A stretch of DNA of 64,000 nt from Sulfurimonas sp. (GTDB taxonomy: Bacteria > Campylobacterota > Campylobacteria > Campylobacterales > Sulfurimonadaceae), in assembly GCF_041583195.1 (NCBI RefSeq), contig NZ_JBFHGL010000011.1, forward strand, positions 37,018 to 101,017. The letters run 5' to 3'. A program made the position numbers and the translations under genes. This document shows positions 43,680 through 54,142 of the stretch, piece after piece; within the stretch, counting starts at the first letter, position 1; each line of letters starts with the position of its first letter. The notes beneath the pieces are model-generated. The model was not told the origin of the DNA, made no database searches, and saw only the letters and a list, made by a program, of their open reading frames with translations.

Positions 43680-44705
43680 CTACTCCACCATCTCTTCGTT
43701 GCTACCCATCTGAATAGTTCCAGCTTCGGCAAGTCCATTAACAGTTTCAACGATTTTACGCTGAGCACCCTCAACATCTTTCATTTTAACTGCACCAAGG
43801 AACTGCATCTCTTCTAAGAATGCCTCTTGTGCACGCTCACTCATCGCAGACATAAATTTCTCTTTAAGCTCTTCAGGAGCTGATTTAAGAGCAAGCATAA
43901 GCTCTTTCTTATCGATTGCTTTAAGTATTTCCGTAATAGCTGTCCTATCAAGAGTAGAGATGTCTTCAAACGTAAACATCATCTCTTTAATGATAGTTGC
44001 AAGTTCTTCATCTTGCTGCTCAATTTGAGATAGAGTAGCTTTGGAACTCTTAGCACCAAGACGGTTGAAGATATCGGCAACTGCACGCGGTCCACCAACC
44101 TCAACTTTATATGAGGCTAGAGATTCAAGTTTAGATTCAAGCACCGCTGAAACTCTTTTAATAACAGATGGAGAGATATCACCTAGTTTTGCCATTCTCA
44201 TAGATACTTCACTTCTTAATTCATCAGGGAAGAAACTTAATGTATCTGCAGCTTCGGTTGAATCCATATGAGCTAAAATAAGTGCAATAGTCTGCGGGTG
44301 CTCATTAATAATAAAGTCTGAAAGCTGTTGCGGCTTAATTTTTGAAAGATATGAAAAGTTCTGAGATTCCTGCATAGACTTTGAAAGTTTTTCAAGTACT
44401 TTCTTAGCTTCTTCAGGACCTAGTGTTCTATATAATAACTCTCTTGCATATTCTAAACCACCACTTGTCAGATACTGACCAGACTGGAAGATCGCATAAA
44501 ACTCTTCAAGTATAGCCGTTGCAACTCCACGATCAACAGTTTTATCTTTAGCTATAAACTTTGACACTTCAGTTATGCTGTCAACGTTCATATTCGTAAA
44601 AAGTGTAGAAGTTATCTCTTCACCAAGCTGCAATAAAAGTATAGCGATCTTTTCTCCCATACTCATCTCATCAAATTGAGCCTGTTGCACCTGATTTAAA
44701 TTCAT
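43680..44705 (-). CDS. fliG: Flagellar motor switch protein FliG
   Basis: This 341-residue C-ring protein links the MS ring (FliF) to the switch and stator. MSMGEKIAILLLQLGEE at the start, EHPQTIALILAHMDSTEAADTLSFF in the middle domain and the C-terminal charged helix region FTFEDISTLDRTAITEILKAIDKKELMLALK (torque helix) are typical. It lies three bases before fliH and three after fliF. Confidence 0.97.
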   Translation of the reverse strand: MNLNQVQQAQFDEMSMGEKIAILLLQLGEEITSTLFTNMNVDSITEVSKFIAKDKTVDRGVATAILEEFYAIFQSGQYLTSGGLEYARELLYRTLGPEEAKKVLEKLSKSMQESQNFSYLSKIKPQQLSDFIINEHPQTIALILAHMDSTEAADTLSFFPDELRSEVSMRMAKLGDISPSVIKRVSAVLESKLESLASYKVEVGGPRAVADIFNRLGAKSSKATLSQIEQQDEELATIIKEMMFTFEDISTLDRTAITEILKAIDKKELMLALKSAPEELKEKFMSAMSERAQEAFLEEMQFLGAVKMKDVEGAQRKIVETVNGLAEAGTIQMGSNEEMVE

Positions 44706-44708
44706 AAA

Positions 44709-46421
44709 TTAGCCTTTATCTTTCATATCAGACATTGCCTGTTCTTCGCTTAACAGAGTCTGTAGTAACATCGCGATAGCTTCTGGTTCATCTTCAGCCA
44801 TTGTCTTAACTTTTTCAAGAAGTACATCATATTTAAGTTCATCCTCATTAAAGTTTTCTCCAACCCCAAGCTGATCTTCAACTTTTTTACGCATTTGTTG
44901 AACTTTTTCAACTAAGTCTTCCTCTTCATCATCATCGATTTCAAGATTTGGACGCTCTAACTCTTCTTCGTCTTTTGTAACCTCAAGCATACGCTCAGCA
45001 AATGGAGATATAGCTTTTTTGTAAAGGATAAGTAGTAATATAAGCACAAATATATATTTAAACAGTCCAGAGAACGGTGCCAGATAAGTTTGTGAAAATT
45101 GCATAATTTTACTAACTTCATCAACTTCAATAATACCTTTAGAGCGTTTAAATTGAAGGTTTTGAACCGTTATAACATCACCTCTGTTTTCATCTATACC
45201 TATTGAGCGTGCAACTAAAGATGACAGAGCATCCAAATCAGCTTGCGATAGTCGTTCATACTCTTTATCACTAGTCATATTTCCGTTTTCATCAAGCTTG
45301 TTTTTGTATCTACCGTCTACTAAAACTGCAGCCGTTATACGTTTAACCCTAGCAAACTGACTTTTAATCGTTGAAACAGTTTTACCTACTTCATAGTTTG
45401 TCGTACCTGTATTTTTAGAGTATTTTTCTGTAATTTGGTTACTTTTAAGACCCTCAACCGGACCTATATTACTAACTGTACCCGGAACTCCTCCAACCTC
45501 TGGCGGAGTTGAACCTTCACGTGATTCTTCACTGACCTGTTCACTTCTTACTACGTTTTCAGGATCAAATGTTTCACTAGTTGAGTTTTTAATTGAAAAA
45601 TCAAACTCTATAGTAACTTGCGCACGAACTTTTTGTTCACCACCTACAAAAGGTGAAATTACTTCAATAATTTTTTTCTGCTTTTTCTTCTCTTCTTTAT
45701 TTTTAAATCTTTGTTGAACTTGAGATAACTCACTCATCTGAGCCATTTCATCTTCATCACCCAAAGTCTCGCCATCACTATCTACAAGCATAACATTTTC
45801 ACTTGTTAATTTAGGAACTGCCGATGCAACAAGATTTTTTATACCGCGAATCTGTTTAGGTGAAAGTCTTCTGTCTTCTACAATATTTACCATAATAGAT
45901 GCCGTAGGGTCTATCTGTTTTTGAATAAAAAGAGAATCTTTTGGAAGGGCTAAAGAAACTGAGGCACTCTCAATAGGAGCCAGCGCTTCAATAGTACGAG
46001 AGAGCTCACCCTCTAGAGCACGCATATATTTTACATTTTGGTCAAAACTAGTAGCACCGAACTCTTGCTCGTTAAATAACTCAAATCCTACGCCGTTATC
46101 TTTAGGAATTCCCAAAGATGCAATTGAGATTCTTTGTTTGTACACATACTCTTTAGGAACTTTAATAACATTTCTGTCTTCTAACTTATAAGGGACATTA
46201 TCTTTTTCCAACTGCTCAATAACTTTGGCAGCATCAGAAGAGCTTAACTTGTCAAAAAGTACTTCATATTTATTATCTTTTGTAGTTTTCGAAGTGTATA
46301 CAACTAAAAAAATTAAAAATCCAACTATCCCGACGATAGCTGCTGCTATGATTATTTTCTGCTCTTTTGTTAACTTTGCGTATAAAACAACTAACTGTGA
46401 AAAAAGTGCCTTAAAATCCAT
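44709..46421 (-). CDS. fliF: Flagellar MS-ring protein FliF
   Basis: This 570-residue inner-membrane protein oligomerises into the MS ring. Two transmembrane helices (~22-45, IIIAAAIVGIVGFLIFLVVY; ~450, FIFVLILLLILY) bracket the ring-building domains YEVLFDKLSSSDAAKVIEQLEKDNVPY and SVSLALPKDSLFI. The C-terminal cytoplasmic helix that binds FliG is acidic. It heads the fliF-fliG-fliH-dxs run. Confidence 0.97.
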   Translation of the reverse strand: MDFKALFSQLVVLYAKLTKEQKIIIAAAIVGIVGFLIFLVVYTSKTTKDNKYEVLFDKLSSSDAAKVIEQLEKDNVPYKLEDRNVIKVPKEYVYKQRISIASLGIPKDNGVGFELFNEQEFGATSFDQNVKYMRALEGELSRTIEALAPIESASVSLALPKDSLFIQKQIDPTASIMVNIVEDRRLSPKQIRGIKNLVASAVPKLTSENVMLVDSDGETLGDEDEMAQMSELSQVQQRFKNKEEKKKQKKIIEVISPFVGGEQKVRAQVTIEFDFSIKNSTSETFDPENVVRSEQVSEESREGSTPPEVGGVPGTVSNIGPVEGLKSNQITEKYSKNTGTTNYEVGKTVSTIKSQFARVKRITAAVLVDGRYKNKLDENGNMTSDKEYERLSQADLDALSSLVARSIGIDENRGDVITVQNLQFKRSKGIIEVDEVSKIMQFSQTYLAPFSGLFKYIFVLILLLILYKKAISPFAERMLEVTKDEEELERPNLEIDDDEEEDLVEKVQQMRKKVEDQLGVGENFNEDELKYDVLLEKVKTMAEDEPEAIAMLLQTLLSEEQAMSDMKDKG

Positions 46422-46431
46422 TAAATTCCCA

Positions 46432-47529
46432 TTATAAATATTCTAAAAGTAACTCAAAAAATCTGCTATTTTGTTCAGGTTTACCAACAGTAACCCTGAT
46501 AGCATTCATCCCATACCCACTTAAATCTCTAACTATCATTCCACGCTTAAGAAGTGCATCTGCAATATCAGTAGAATTTCTCGGATTTACGAAACATAAA
46601 GTTATAAAGTTTGTATAGCTTTCAATTATATCTATTTTTTGTTCATTTGCGAAATTTTCATACCGTTTCATCTCGTTAAAATTCATTTCAATACTATTTT
46701 TTACAAACTCTTCATCTTCTAGTGCCACAGAAGCTGCTTCAAGTGAAAGTGTTGTAATATTAAATGGTGGACGAAGTTTATATAACTGCTTAATTATATC
46801 AGCACGTCCAAGACCGTATCCAACACGCATACCGCCAAGACCATAAGCTTTTGAGAAAGTCCCTAAATACAATACATTTTCAAACTTTTCTATTAATTCT
46901 TTTGGCTCAATAGCTTTGTTAGAGTCTTTATATTTTGCATATTCCATATATGCACCATCAACTACTACAAGAGTATCATTGTCTATTTTTGATATGAATT
47001 CAAATATATCTTTAGCGTCAGTAGCATCACCTGTCGGATTGTTTGGTGTACATAAAAAAATGATATCTGGATTATGTTCTTTATAAAGCGTATAAAACTG
47101 CTCAAGGTCATGTGAATCAGTCGAAGTTGTTTTAATGATCTCACAACCGATATGTTTTGAATACACATCATACATTGCAAATGTAACGCCGTTTACTAAA
47201 ACTTTACTATCTTTATTTGCTTTTGCATGTATAGCAAGTTCTATAATCTGATCGCTTCCTGAACCGATGATTATGTTCTCATCTTTTAGATCAAAACGAC
47301 GTGCAAGCCCAGCTTTTAGTTTCATCATAGAATCATCAGGATACAAAGCCATATTTGCAACTATGTTTCTTACAGCTTCTTGCACTTTGCTTGAACATCC
47401 GTTTGGATTCTCGTTTGAAGCAAGTTTTACAACATCTTCTGGTTTAATACCAAATTCACGAACAACTAACTCAATAGGTTTTCCACCTTCATAAGTTTTT
47501 ATATTTTCAATGTGTTTATTAAATTTCAT
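46432..47529 (-). CDS. hisC: Histidinol-phosphate aminotransferase
   Basis: This 365-residue PLP fold I enzyme uses glutamate to transaminate imidazole-acetol phosphate in histidine synthesis. [29 protein letters not shown] and the PLP lysine in [17 protein letters not shown] are typical. I chose the ATG at 47529 after AAAGGGTG. It overlaps pheA by 11 bases. Neighbouring pheA could mean it also handles aromatic substrates, as HisC does in some bacteria. Confidence 0.95.
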   Translation of the reverse strand: MKFNKHIENIKTYEGGKPIELVVREFGIKPEDVVKLASNENPNGCSSKVQEAVRNIVANMALYPDDSMMKLKAGLARRFDLKDENIIIGSGSDQIIELAIHAKANKDSKVLVNGVTFAMYDVYSKHIGCEIIKTTSTDSHDLEQFYTLYKEHNPDIIFLCTPNNPTGDATDAKDIFEFISKIDNDTLVVVDGAYMEYAKYKDSNKAIEPKELIEKFENVLYLGTFSKAYGLGGMRVGYGLGRADIIKQLYKLRPPFNITTLSLEAASVALEDEEFVKNSIEMNFNEMKRYENFANEQKIDIIESYTNFITLCFVNPRNSTDIADALLKRGMIVRDLSGYGMNAIRVTVGKPEQNSRFFELLLEYL

Positions 47530-48607
47530 TATCACCCTTTACATAGCTTCCCAGCCATGTTATCTCTCCATCATGTTTTTTTACTATCTCTTGTATTCTA
47601 GGTTCATCAATATGACCGTAAAAATCTATAAAAAACCAATATCCAAATCCTTCTTTGTCTTTAGAAGGGCGTGATTCTATTTTAGACATATTAATATTGG
47701 CATCATCAAAGTCTTTTAAAAAATGTACAAGTGCACCTGCTTTTACGGCATCTTTTAACTGTACAAAAATAGAAGTTTTATCATTTTCACTCATCCCGTT
47801 TTTAAAGTCACTCAAAATTACAAATCTTGTTGAACTACCAATCTCGTCTTCAACATCGTTAAAAAGTATAGGTACTCCATAAAGCTTCGCTGCAATATGA
47901 GAACAGATCGCAGCAGAATTAGGCTCTTCGCTGGCTAAAATTGCAGCTTTTGCCGTACTCTCAACTGGTATTAGTTCTACGTCTGAGAACCCATGTTCAT
48001 TTAAAAATTCACGACATTGTCCAAAACCTTTGTCTTTTGAATATATTTTTTTGATATCACTAAGCTCTTTACATTTAGTTGCAAACGACATATGGATAGG
48101 CATATATAGCTCAGCTACAATTTTCACAGATGACTTTGCCAGGAGATCAAGTGTTTCACCTACAATTCCATCACGTGAGTTCTCAACTGGTACTACACCA
48201 AATTTGGCACGTTTTGCTTCTAGTGTTTTAAATACAGAATATATAGAACTAAGTGGCATATAATCACTCATAGCACCAAAACGACTCTCAGCAGCTTGAT
48301 GAGTAAAACTTCCTTCAGGTCCTAGATACGCAATGCGTTCAGGTAATTCAAGATTACGTGATACTGCAAACAGTTCTAAAAATATAGCCTCTATAGCTTC
48401 TTTATTTAACAAGCCGCCGTCTTCTTTACTTTTAGCACTTAAACGTTCAATAATAGCTTTTTCACGTTCAGGTCTATAAATAGCACCACCTGTATCGTGT
48501 TTGATCTTTCCAACACGTTCTACTACTTTCATACGTTCATTTAGTATTTCTAGTAGTTTGTCATCAAGCTCGTCAATCTTTATACGACAATCGTCTAATG
48601 TATTCAT
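47519..48607 (-). CDS. pheA: Chorismate mutase / prephenate dehydratase (P-protein)
   Basis: This 362-residue bifunctional enzyme of phenylalanine synthesis has an AroQ-type mutase helix pair (residues ~1-85, [31 protein letters not shown]). The dehydratase follows ([42 protein letters not shown]), then a C-terminal ACT domain ([17 protein letters not shown]) that binds phenylalanine as feedback signal. The ATG at 48607 was chosen over a GTG six bases earlier because AGGGAAG then precedes it at normal spacing. Confidence 0.95.
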   Translation of the reverse strand: MNTLDDCRIKIDELDDKLLEILNERMKVVERVGKIKHDTGGAIYRPEREKAIIERLSAKSKEDGGLLNKEAIEAIFLELFAVSRNLELPERIAYLGPEGSFTHQAAESRFGAMSDYMPLSSIYSVFKTLEAKRAKFGVVPVENSRDGIVGETLDLLAKSSVKIVAELYMPIHMSFATKCKELSDIKKIYSKDKGFGQCREFLNEHGFSDVELIPVESTAKAAILASEEPNSAAICSHIAAKLYGVPILFNDVEDEIGSSTRFVILSDFKNGMSENDKTSIFVQLKDAVKAGALVHFLKDFDDANINMSKIESRPSKDKEGFGYWFFIDFYGHIDEPRIQEIVKKHDGEITWLGSYVKGDNEI

Positions 48608-48617
48608 ATCCACTTCC

Positions 48618-49397
48618 CTATTGCATCTGTTTTAAAATATCTGCCATATCTGCATAAACTTCATCCGGTTTTAGATGTTCCTCTAAAAATGGAACTATCT
48701 CCTCACTCGTTCTGTACTTTCCACTAGTTACAAAAATGCTCTTCATTCCAAGCTCTTTTGCACCGCCTAGATCACCCTTTACATCATCGCTTATCATAAT
48801 TACGTCATTGTAGTTAACATCTGATTTTTGCTTTTTAAGTGCATTCAAACCCTCTTGGTAAAAAGCTAAACTTGGTTTTCCGACTACGTCATATTTAGAA
48901 CTGGTTGCAAATTCTAAAAGTTTTAAAACTGCCCCTACACCAGGATAACGTTTGCCGTTTTTTGCATAGATTGAAGTCTCATGCATACCAACAAGTTTTG
49001 CACCGCTAAGTAAAAAGTCAATCATCTGGGCAAACTCTTCTGAGGTAAAATCCTCTTTTATAGCGACAAGTACGGTTTTTGGATTTTCATAATTAAACTT
49101 ATACCCCATATTTTGTAAAGTCTCTAAAAACTGTTCTGCTCCATAAGCTGCTACACTATCTTTCTCTACACGAGATTCAAGCATCATTAAAGGGTCAAGA
49201 TACTTTTCAAAATCAAAATTAAAGCCACTGGTTTTTAAAAACTCATAAAACTCATTTGATGGGTTTTTAGTGTTGTTTGTCACAACCATATATGGAGTTT
49301 TATCAATATTTAATTTATCAATAAACTCTATAGCTCCATTTATAGGGCTTTTATCTTCATCACTAATGAGAGTACCTTGAACATCTATGAAATACAA
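48618..49397 (-). CDS. HAD-superfamily hydrolase, NagD-like
   Basis: This 259-residue phosphatase of the HAD class IIA (NagD/PGP) type carries motif I as DVQGTLI, motif II around VVTNNTKNPS, the lysine motif VGKPSLAFYQ and motif IV DDVKGDLGGAKELGMKS. The substrate is unknown. The gene order lysA-HAD-pheA matches C. jejuni Cj0314-Cj0316. The first motif reads DVQGT where the family usually has DxDGT, so the aspartate acid-base residue at position +2 is missing. Confidence 0.9.
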   Translation of the reverse strand: MYFIDVQGTLISDEDKSPINGAIEFIDKLNIDKTPYMVVTNNTKNPSNEFYEFLKTSGFNFDFEKYLDPLMMLESRVEKDSVAAYGAEQFLETLQNMGYKFNYENPKTVLVAIKEDFTSEEFAQMIDFLLSGAKLVGMHETSIYAKNGKRYPGVGAVLKLLEFATSSKYDVVGKPSLAFYQEGLNALKKQKSDVNYNDVIMISDDVKGDLGGAKELGMKSIFVTSGKYRTSEEIVPFLEEHLKPDEVYADMADILKQMQ

Positions 49398-49398
49398 A

Positions 49399-50607
49399 CT
49401 ATTTTCCTAAAAATTCTTTCTCTAAAGCTATTAGATCTTCATAAGTCTCACGCTTACGAATAAGTTTAACTTCACCGCCTTTTACGGCAACTTCTGCACT
49501 TCTATTTCTAGTATTATAGTTACTTCCCATACCAAAACCATAAGCACCGGCAGAGTGAACAACAAGTAGATCATTATGCTCAAGCATTGGCAAGAAACAA
49601 TCTTTTGCAAAAAAGTCTGAACTCTCACAAACAGGTCCTACGACATCAGCTTTACTAACCTCACCTTTATTATCTGTTATAGCTTCAATTTTATGATATG
49701 CATTATATAAACTTGGACGTGCAAGGTCATTCATAGCACCATCAACTACTACAAATCTTTTCTCACCGTTTTGTTTTTCGTAAAGAACTTTTGTTAAGAA
49801 ATATCCGCCGTTTCCTGTTAAAAATCTACCTGGCTCACAAATCACCGTAATATCTAAACCTTTTAGAGTCCCAAGTATAGCTTGTGCATAATCGTAAGGT
49901 TCAATCGTAGTTTCATTATCGTACTTAATCCCAAGTCCGCCGCCGATATCAAAAAATTTAAGTTCAATATCTATAGCCTGAAGACTTCTAACCATATCAG
50001 CTACTATCTCACTTGCTTCATAGATAGGCTCAAGATCAGTTAATTGACTACCTATATGAAAATGAATTCCAACAGGATCTAAAAATTCTGAATTTTTAGA
50101 TTTAATATACATACGTTTTGCAACATCTATTTCAACACCAAATTTGTTATCGTGTAATCCTGTAGATATATACGGGTGAGTTTTTGGATCTATATTTGGA
50201 TTAACTCTGATAGAAATACGGCAAACTTTACCTAACTCTTTTGCAATCAGCTCAACACGGCCTAGCTCAGCTTCACTCTCTACATTGATGTAAAGGATAT
50301 CGGCTTCTATAGCTTCGCGAATCTCATCATCGCTTTTTCCAACACCGCTGAATAAAATTTTATATGGAGCTACACCAGCAGCAAGTGCACGGCGTACTTC
50401 ACCGATAGATACACAATCAGCTCCGCTTCCCATGTCAGCAAAATGTTTCACAACACTTAGATTTGAATTTGATTTTACAGCATATGCCAATATGCTTTTT
50501 CTACCACGAAACGCTTCTTTTAATTTTTCATATTGCTTTGTCATATGATCTAAATCATACACATATAGTGGTGTTTTATATTCACTTGCAATTTTTTTAA
50601 AATCCAT
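49399..50607 (-). CDS. lysA: Diaminopimelate decarboxylase
   Basis: This 402-residue fold III PLP enzyme makes lysine from meso-diaminopimelate. The PLP lysine is in YAVKSNSN, and GSGADCVSIGEV, HIGSQLTDLEP, FDIGGGLGIKY, CEPGRFLTGNGG and the C-terminal CESSDFFAKD are typical. I chose the ATG at 50607 with GGGA upstream; an earlier ATG 18 bases away is less likely. It ends one base before the HAD gene starts. Confidence 0.97.
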   Translation of the reverse strand: MDFKKIASEYKTPLYVYDLDHMTKQYEKLKEAFRGRKSILAYAVKSNSNLSVVKHFADMGSGADCVSIGEVRRALAAGVAPYKILFSGVGKSDDEIREAIEADILYINVESEAELGRVELIAKELGKVCRISIRVNPNIDPKTHPYISTGLHDNKFGVEIDVAKRMYIKSKNSEFLDPVGIHFHIGSQLTDLEPIYEASEIVADMVRSLQAIDIELKFFDIGGGLGIKYDNETTIEPYDYAQAILGTLKGLDITVICEPGRFLTGNGGYFLTKVLYEKQNGEKRFVVVDGAMNDLARPSLYNAYHKIEAITDNKGEVSKADVVGPVCESSDFFAKDCFLPMLEHNDLLVVHSAGAYGFGMGSNYNTRNRSAEVAVKGGEVKLIRKRETYEDLIALEKEFLGK

Positions 50608-50680
50608 TAATACTATCCCAAACATATTTTTGAGATATTTTATCTAAAAAGTGCTTATTATTTTGTTATGTGAGTTTTCT

Positions 50681-51751
50681 TTATGTTTTCAAACGGTATT
50701 TATACCACTGTCTTAGGGCTATAAGAAATAAAATTGTTACCGGTAATAATATTCCAACTTCTGATGGAATTGTTTTATTTTTTGCAAATTCTGAAAGCAT
50801 AAACATAACACCCCATACAACAAGTGTAGCTATTATTGCCCCAAAACTAAACAATGAAACATTTAAAAACCTTGCACTAATTGGAACAAAAAAGAAAATG
50901 ATAACAACTAAACAAGGAGCAAAAAACGGATATATTATTATTTTATACAGTGCTCCTTTTATAGTATCAAGATTAATATTTTCATCTTTTAAAATCAGTA
51001 ATGCATCTATTGCATCACTAATTGTAAAATCAACTTTACCCTCATAAACCTGATCAAGAATTTTTGGTTTAAAACCCTCTAGTAGTCTTAAATCTTGATT
51101 ATTAATTACCGTAATCCCTGGAGAATCAAATCCTAAATTGTCAGGTTTTTTTATAATATCACCTGATTTAATATGCCAAAAATCATCTTCATAAACAGCT
51201 TTTGAGGCTATTACAACCTCTTTTAAAGAGCCATTAACTGCTGTAAAAATACGTATATCTTCTGCACGTGATTGTAATGGAAGCATCTTAGAAAAATATA
51301 CAAATTTTTCTTTATATGAGAAGAATAAATCTCGTGTGGGACTTAAGTATTCTGCATTGTCTTCTATATTTTTAGCATGTGAATTTGCTTTTGAAAATGA
51401 AGAACTAAAATGCATTAAAACGTACATACCTGTTATCAATACAGAAACTACTAAAAAAGGTTTTAATATATCTACTCTTGAATATCCAAGTGAGTAAAAC
51501 GATACAAGTGCATTTGATCTAATTAAAAATATCTTTGTAGATATCATTGCAAAAACAAGCGATATAGGTAAAAGCATATCTATAGCATAAAAGCTTTTGT
51601 ATACTAAAAAAATTAAAAGCAAGTTGGCAGACTCAACTGTATTTACAGACTTAGATGTATATTCAAATGCTACTGAGAATAAAACCAATGCAAAAAGAAT
51701 AATAAAAAAGTATTTTAGAAAGTGATATGAAACATATTTAAAAGCTAACAT
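50681..51751 (-). CDS. lptG: LptF/LptG-family LPS export permease
   Basis: This 356-residue inner-membrane protein of the YjgP/YjgQ family has three N-terminal and three C-terminal membrane helices around a periplasmic beta-jellyroll (residues ~105-225), the typical fold that passes lipopolysaccharide to LptC. KYFFIILFALVLFSVAFEY and FFVPISARFLNVSLFSFGA are family-like. The position matches C. jejuni Cj0313. LptF versus LptG cannot be told with confidence. Confidence 0.88.
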   Translation of the reverse strand: MLAFKYVSYHFLKYFFIILFALVLFSVAFEYTSKSVNTVESANLLLIFLVYKSFYAIDMLLPISLVFAMISTKIFLIRSNALVSFYSLGYSRVDILKPFLVVSVLITGMYVLMHFSSSFSKANSHAKNIEDNAEYLSPTRDLFFSYKEKFVYFSKMLPLQSRAEDIRIFTAVNGSLKEVVIASKAVYEDDFWHIKSGDIIKKPDNLGFDSPGITVINNQDLRLLEGFKPKILDQVYEGKVDFTISDAIDALLILKDENINLDTIKGALYKIIIYPFFAPCLVVIIFFFVPISARFLNVSLFSFGAIIATLVVWGVMFMLSEFAKNKTIPSEVGILLPVTILFLIALRQWYKYRLKT

Positions 51752-51775
51752 CAGTGTCCATCATTTTATTTGATG

Positions 51776-52333
51776 TTATTTTAGCTGAAATTTTTTAATA
51801 GTATATTTAGAGCTTACATCTTCTAGAGAGTTTTCTAGTAAATATTCAACTGAATCGCAAGCTTGTTCTATCCAAGTATCAAGATGGGCTTGTTCAGGCT
51901 CACTAAAATCACTGAGAACATAAGAAGCCACTTCACCCTTATGTTCAGGTTTACCTATACCCATACGGACACGTATATATTCTTTTGTAATGTGAGCATC
52001 TGTAGACTTCAAACCATTATGACCACCATGCCCACCTGCTTTTTTAAATCTAAGTGTTCCAAAAGGCAAGTCTAAATCATCATGTATTACAACTACATCT
52101 TCAACTTTATAGAACTTTTTAACTTTGGCAACAGATATACCTGATAAGTTCATAAAAGTAAGCGGTTTTAATAAAAAATGATTTGAAAATTTGAAAAGGT
52201 CCCCATCGAAATTTGATGAGCTTTGTTTTGTGGCATTTTGACGCTTTATTAGAGCATCTATCACCATAAAACCAATATTATGGCGAGTTTTTTCATAGTT
52301 AGCCCCGGGATTTCCAAGACCAACTATGAGCAT
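51776..52333 (-). CDS. pth: Peptidyl-tRNA hydrolase
   Basis: This 185-residue enzyme rescues peptidyl-tRNA dropped from stalled ribosomes. VGLGNPGANYEKTRHNIGFMVID holds the catalytic His (TRHNIGF), with HDDLDLPFG and GGHGGHNGLKS also diagnostic. It is two bases from rplY upstream, as in the C. jejuni rplY-pth order. The length is normal. Confidence 0.97.
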   Translation of the reverse strand: MLIVGLGNPGANYEKTRHNIGFMVIDALIKRQNATKQSSSNFDGDLFKFSNHFLLKPLTFMNLSGISVAKVKKFYKVEDVVVIHDDLDLPFGTLRFKKAGGHGGHNGLKSTDAHITKEYIRVRMGIGKPEHKGEVASYVLSDFSEPEQAHLDTWIEQACDSVEYLLENSLEDVSSKYTIKKFQLK

Positions 52334-52335
52334 GA

Positions 52336-52872
52336 TTATTTAGCTTTAATCATACTTAGTACAGATACACGTCCATCATCAGTGAATTTAACATTTGGAA
52401 TCTCTGCTAAGTCACGAATCATAACTGCATCACCTAAGTCTAAATCGTTAACATCGATGTCAATAGTATTTGGTAAATCTTCAATTTTAGCTTTTACGCG
52501 TAAACGAGGCTTAGCAACGTTTAACATAGCTTTGTTTTTAAGACCAACCGGTGTACCAACTGGGTTTACTGGAACTTTATAGTGTGTAACAACACCTGGT
52601 TGTGCTACCATTAAGTCAACGTGTAATAACTCAGCAGTTAACGGGTGAGATTCATATGATTGAACAACAACATTTAACTCTTTCCCGTCAACTTTTACTG
52701 GGAATGCGATAGTCTCTTTGTTGCGAACAGTACGGATATATTCATTTGATTTAAACGCAGCGTTAACATTGTCTAAACCTTTTCCGTAGATGTTGGCAAT
52801 TAGATAACCATCACGGCGAAGAGCTTTAACAGCCTTCTTACCAGTACTCTCTCTAATAATACCTTCTAACAT
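52336..52872 (-). CDS. rplY: 50S ribosomal protein L25/CTC
   Basis: This 178-residue two-domain L25 of the general stress (CTC) type has an N-terminal 5S rRNA-binding beta-barrel ([29 protein letters not shown]) and a C-terminal TL5-like domain ([44 protein letters not shown]). It binds 5S rRNA, whose gene is also in this window. It begins the rplY-pth-lptG-lysA block. Confidence 0.96.
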   Translation of the reverse strand: MLEGIIRESTGKKAVKALRRDGYLIANIYGKGLDNVNAAFKSNEYIRTVRNKETIAFPVKVDGKELNVVVQSYESHPLTAELLHVDLMVAQPGVVTHYKVPVNPVGTPVGLKNKAMLNVAKPRLRVKAKIEDLPNTIDIDVNDLDLGDAVMIRDLAEIPNVKFTDDGRVSVLSMIKAK

Positions 52873-52942
52873 ATTTAATCCTTAATAAAAAATGTCTGGA
52901 ATTTTATCCAAATAAAACTTTAATATCCGTTAAACAATATTT

Positions 52943-54142
52943 TTATTTTAAATCAAAAATATCATCATCCTCTGTAACTGCATCTTTATCATACTTATCA
53001 GCTATATTAGCATCAACTTTTCCACTGTTGAGTCCACTCATTTTAAGCTCAAGGTCAGATGCACTAGTTGCATAATCTTTTGCTCTTTGTCTGCTGATAA
53101 CACCCTCGTTATATAGGTCAAGAAGTGACTGATCAAATGTTTGTGAATGATAAAGATCACGCCCTGCTTCAACCGCATCAGGGATCTCAACATCGCGGTT
53201 TTCTAAAATAAGTTTCTCAATTGTAGGTGTACGCACCATGATCTCCATAGCTGCACGACGACCAGTTACTTTTCCATCTTTATCTTCAGTCGGTATAAGT
53301 CTTTGTGAGATAACGCCTTGTATAACGTTTGAGAGTGAAACACGAACACGTTGTTGCTCATCTACCGGGAAATAAGAGATTATACGGTTTACTGTCTCTT
53401 TTGCATCAGTAGTGTGAAGTGTTGAGAAAACAAGGTGTCCTGTATCTGCAGCGTGAAGAGCTAGTTCAACTGTTTCACGGTCACGCATCTCACCAACTAG
53501 GATAATGTCAGGATCTTCACGAAGAGCTGCTTTTAGAGCTGATTTAAACGAAAGCGTATCTTTACCTACTGAGCGTTGGTTAACAATACACAGTCTGTCT
53601 TTATGAGTAAATTCAATAGGATCTTCAATCGTAATTATATGTTTGTATTTTGTTCTATTTATAAGGTCCACTATAGATGCAAGAGTAGTTGATTTACCAC
53701 TCCCTGTAACACCGGTAACTAGTACCATACCTCTTTCTTTATCTGCAAATGATTTAACAATATCAGGCATTCCAAGTTTTTCAAGTGGCGGAATCTCTGT
53801 TGGAATAATCCTAAATACGGCAGATACACCGTCTTTTTGGAAAAAGAAGTTCACACGGAAACTGTATTTTTCATTGTATTTGTGAACAGAGTCATACTCT
53901 TTTTGCTCTGTAAATTTTACATAATCACCTTTTAGGACCTCTTTTGCCAAAGTACGGGATTCCTCTTCAGACATAATCCAACCCGGAAACTGATGAATCT
54001 TACCGTCTTTACGTGCACGTACAACAGACTTTGCCTTAACATGAAGGTCACTTCCTCCAAAAGCAATCATCTTTTTGAGATAATCGTTAATTTTGTCTCT
54101 TATTTTAAAATCTAATTGACTTACATCAAATTTTTCACTCAT
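52943..54142 (-). CDS. Type IV pilus retraction ATPase, PilT/PilU family
   Basis: This 399-residue hexameric ATPase powers pilus retraction. Walker A is GVTGSGKSTTLAS, with IEDPIEFTH, LREDPDIILVGEMRD (Walker B) and STLHTTDAKETVNRI. The C-terminal SQTFDQSLLDLYNEGVISRQ and SDLELKM resemble PilU more than PilT, whose usual AIRNLIRE motif is absent. An acidic ~20-residue tail is added. No other pilus genes are in the window. It overlaps tal by four bases. Confidence 0.92.
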   Translation of the reverse strand: MSEKFDVSQLDFKIRDKINDYLKKMIAFGGSDLHVKAKSVVRARKDGKIHQFPGWIMSEEESRTLAKEVLKGDYVKFTEQKEYDSVHKYNEKYSFRVNFFFQKDGVSAVFRIIPTEIPPLEKLGMPDIVKSFADKERGMVLVTGVTGSGKSTTLASIVDLINRTKYKHIITIEDPIEFTHKDRLCIVNQRSVGKDTLSFKSALKAALREDPDIILVGEMRDRETVELALHAADTGHLVFSTLHTTDAKETVNRIISYFPVDEQQRVRVSLSNVIQGVISQRLIPTEDKDGKVTGRRAAMEIMVRTPTIEKLILENRDVEIPDAVEAGRDLYHSQTFDQSLLDLYNEGVISRQRAKDYATSASDLELKMSGLNSGKVDANIADKYDKDAVTEDDDIFDLK

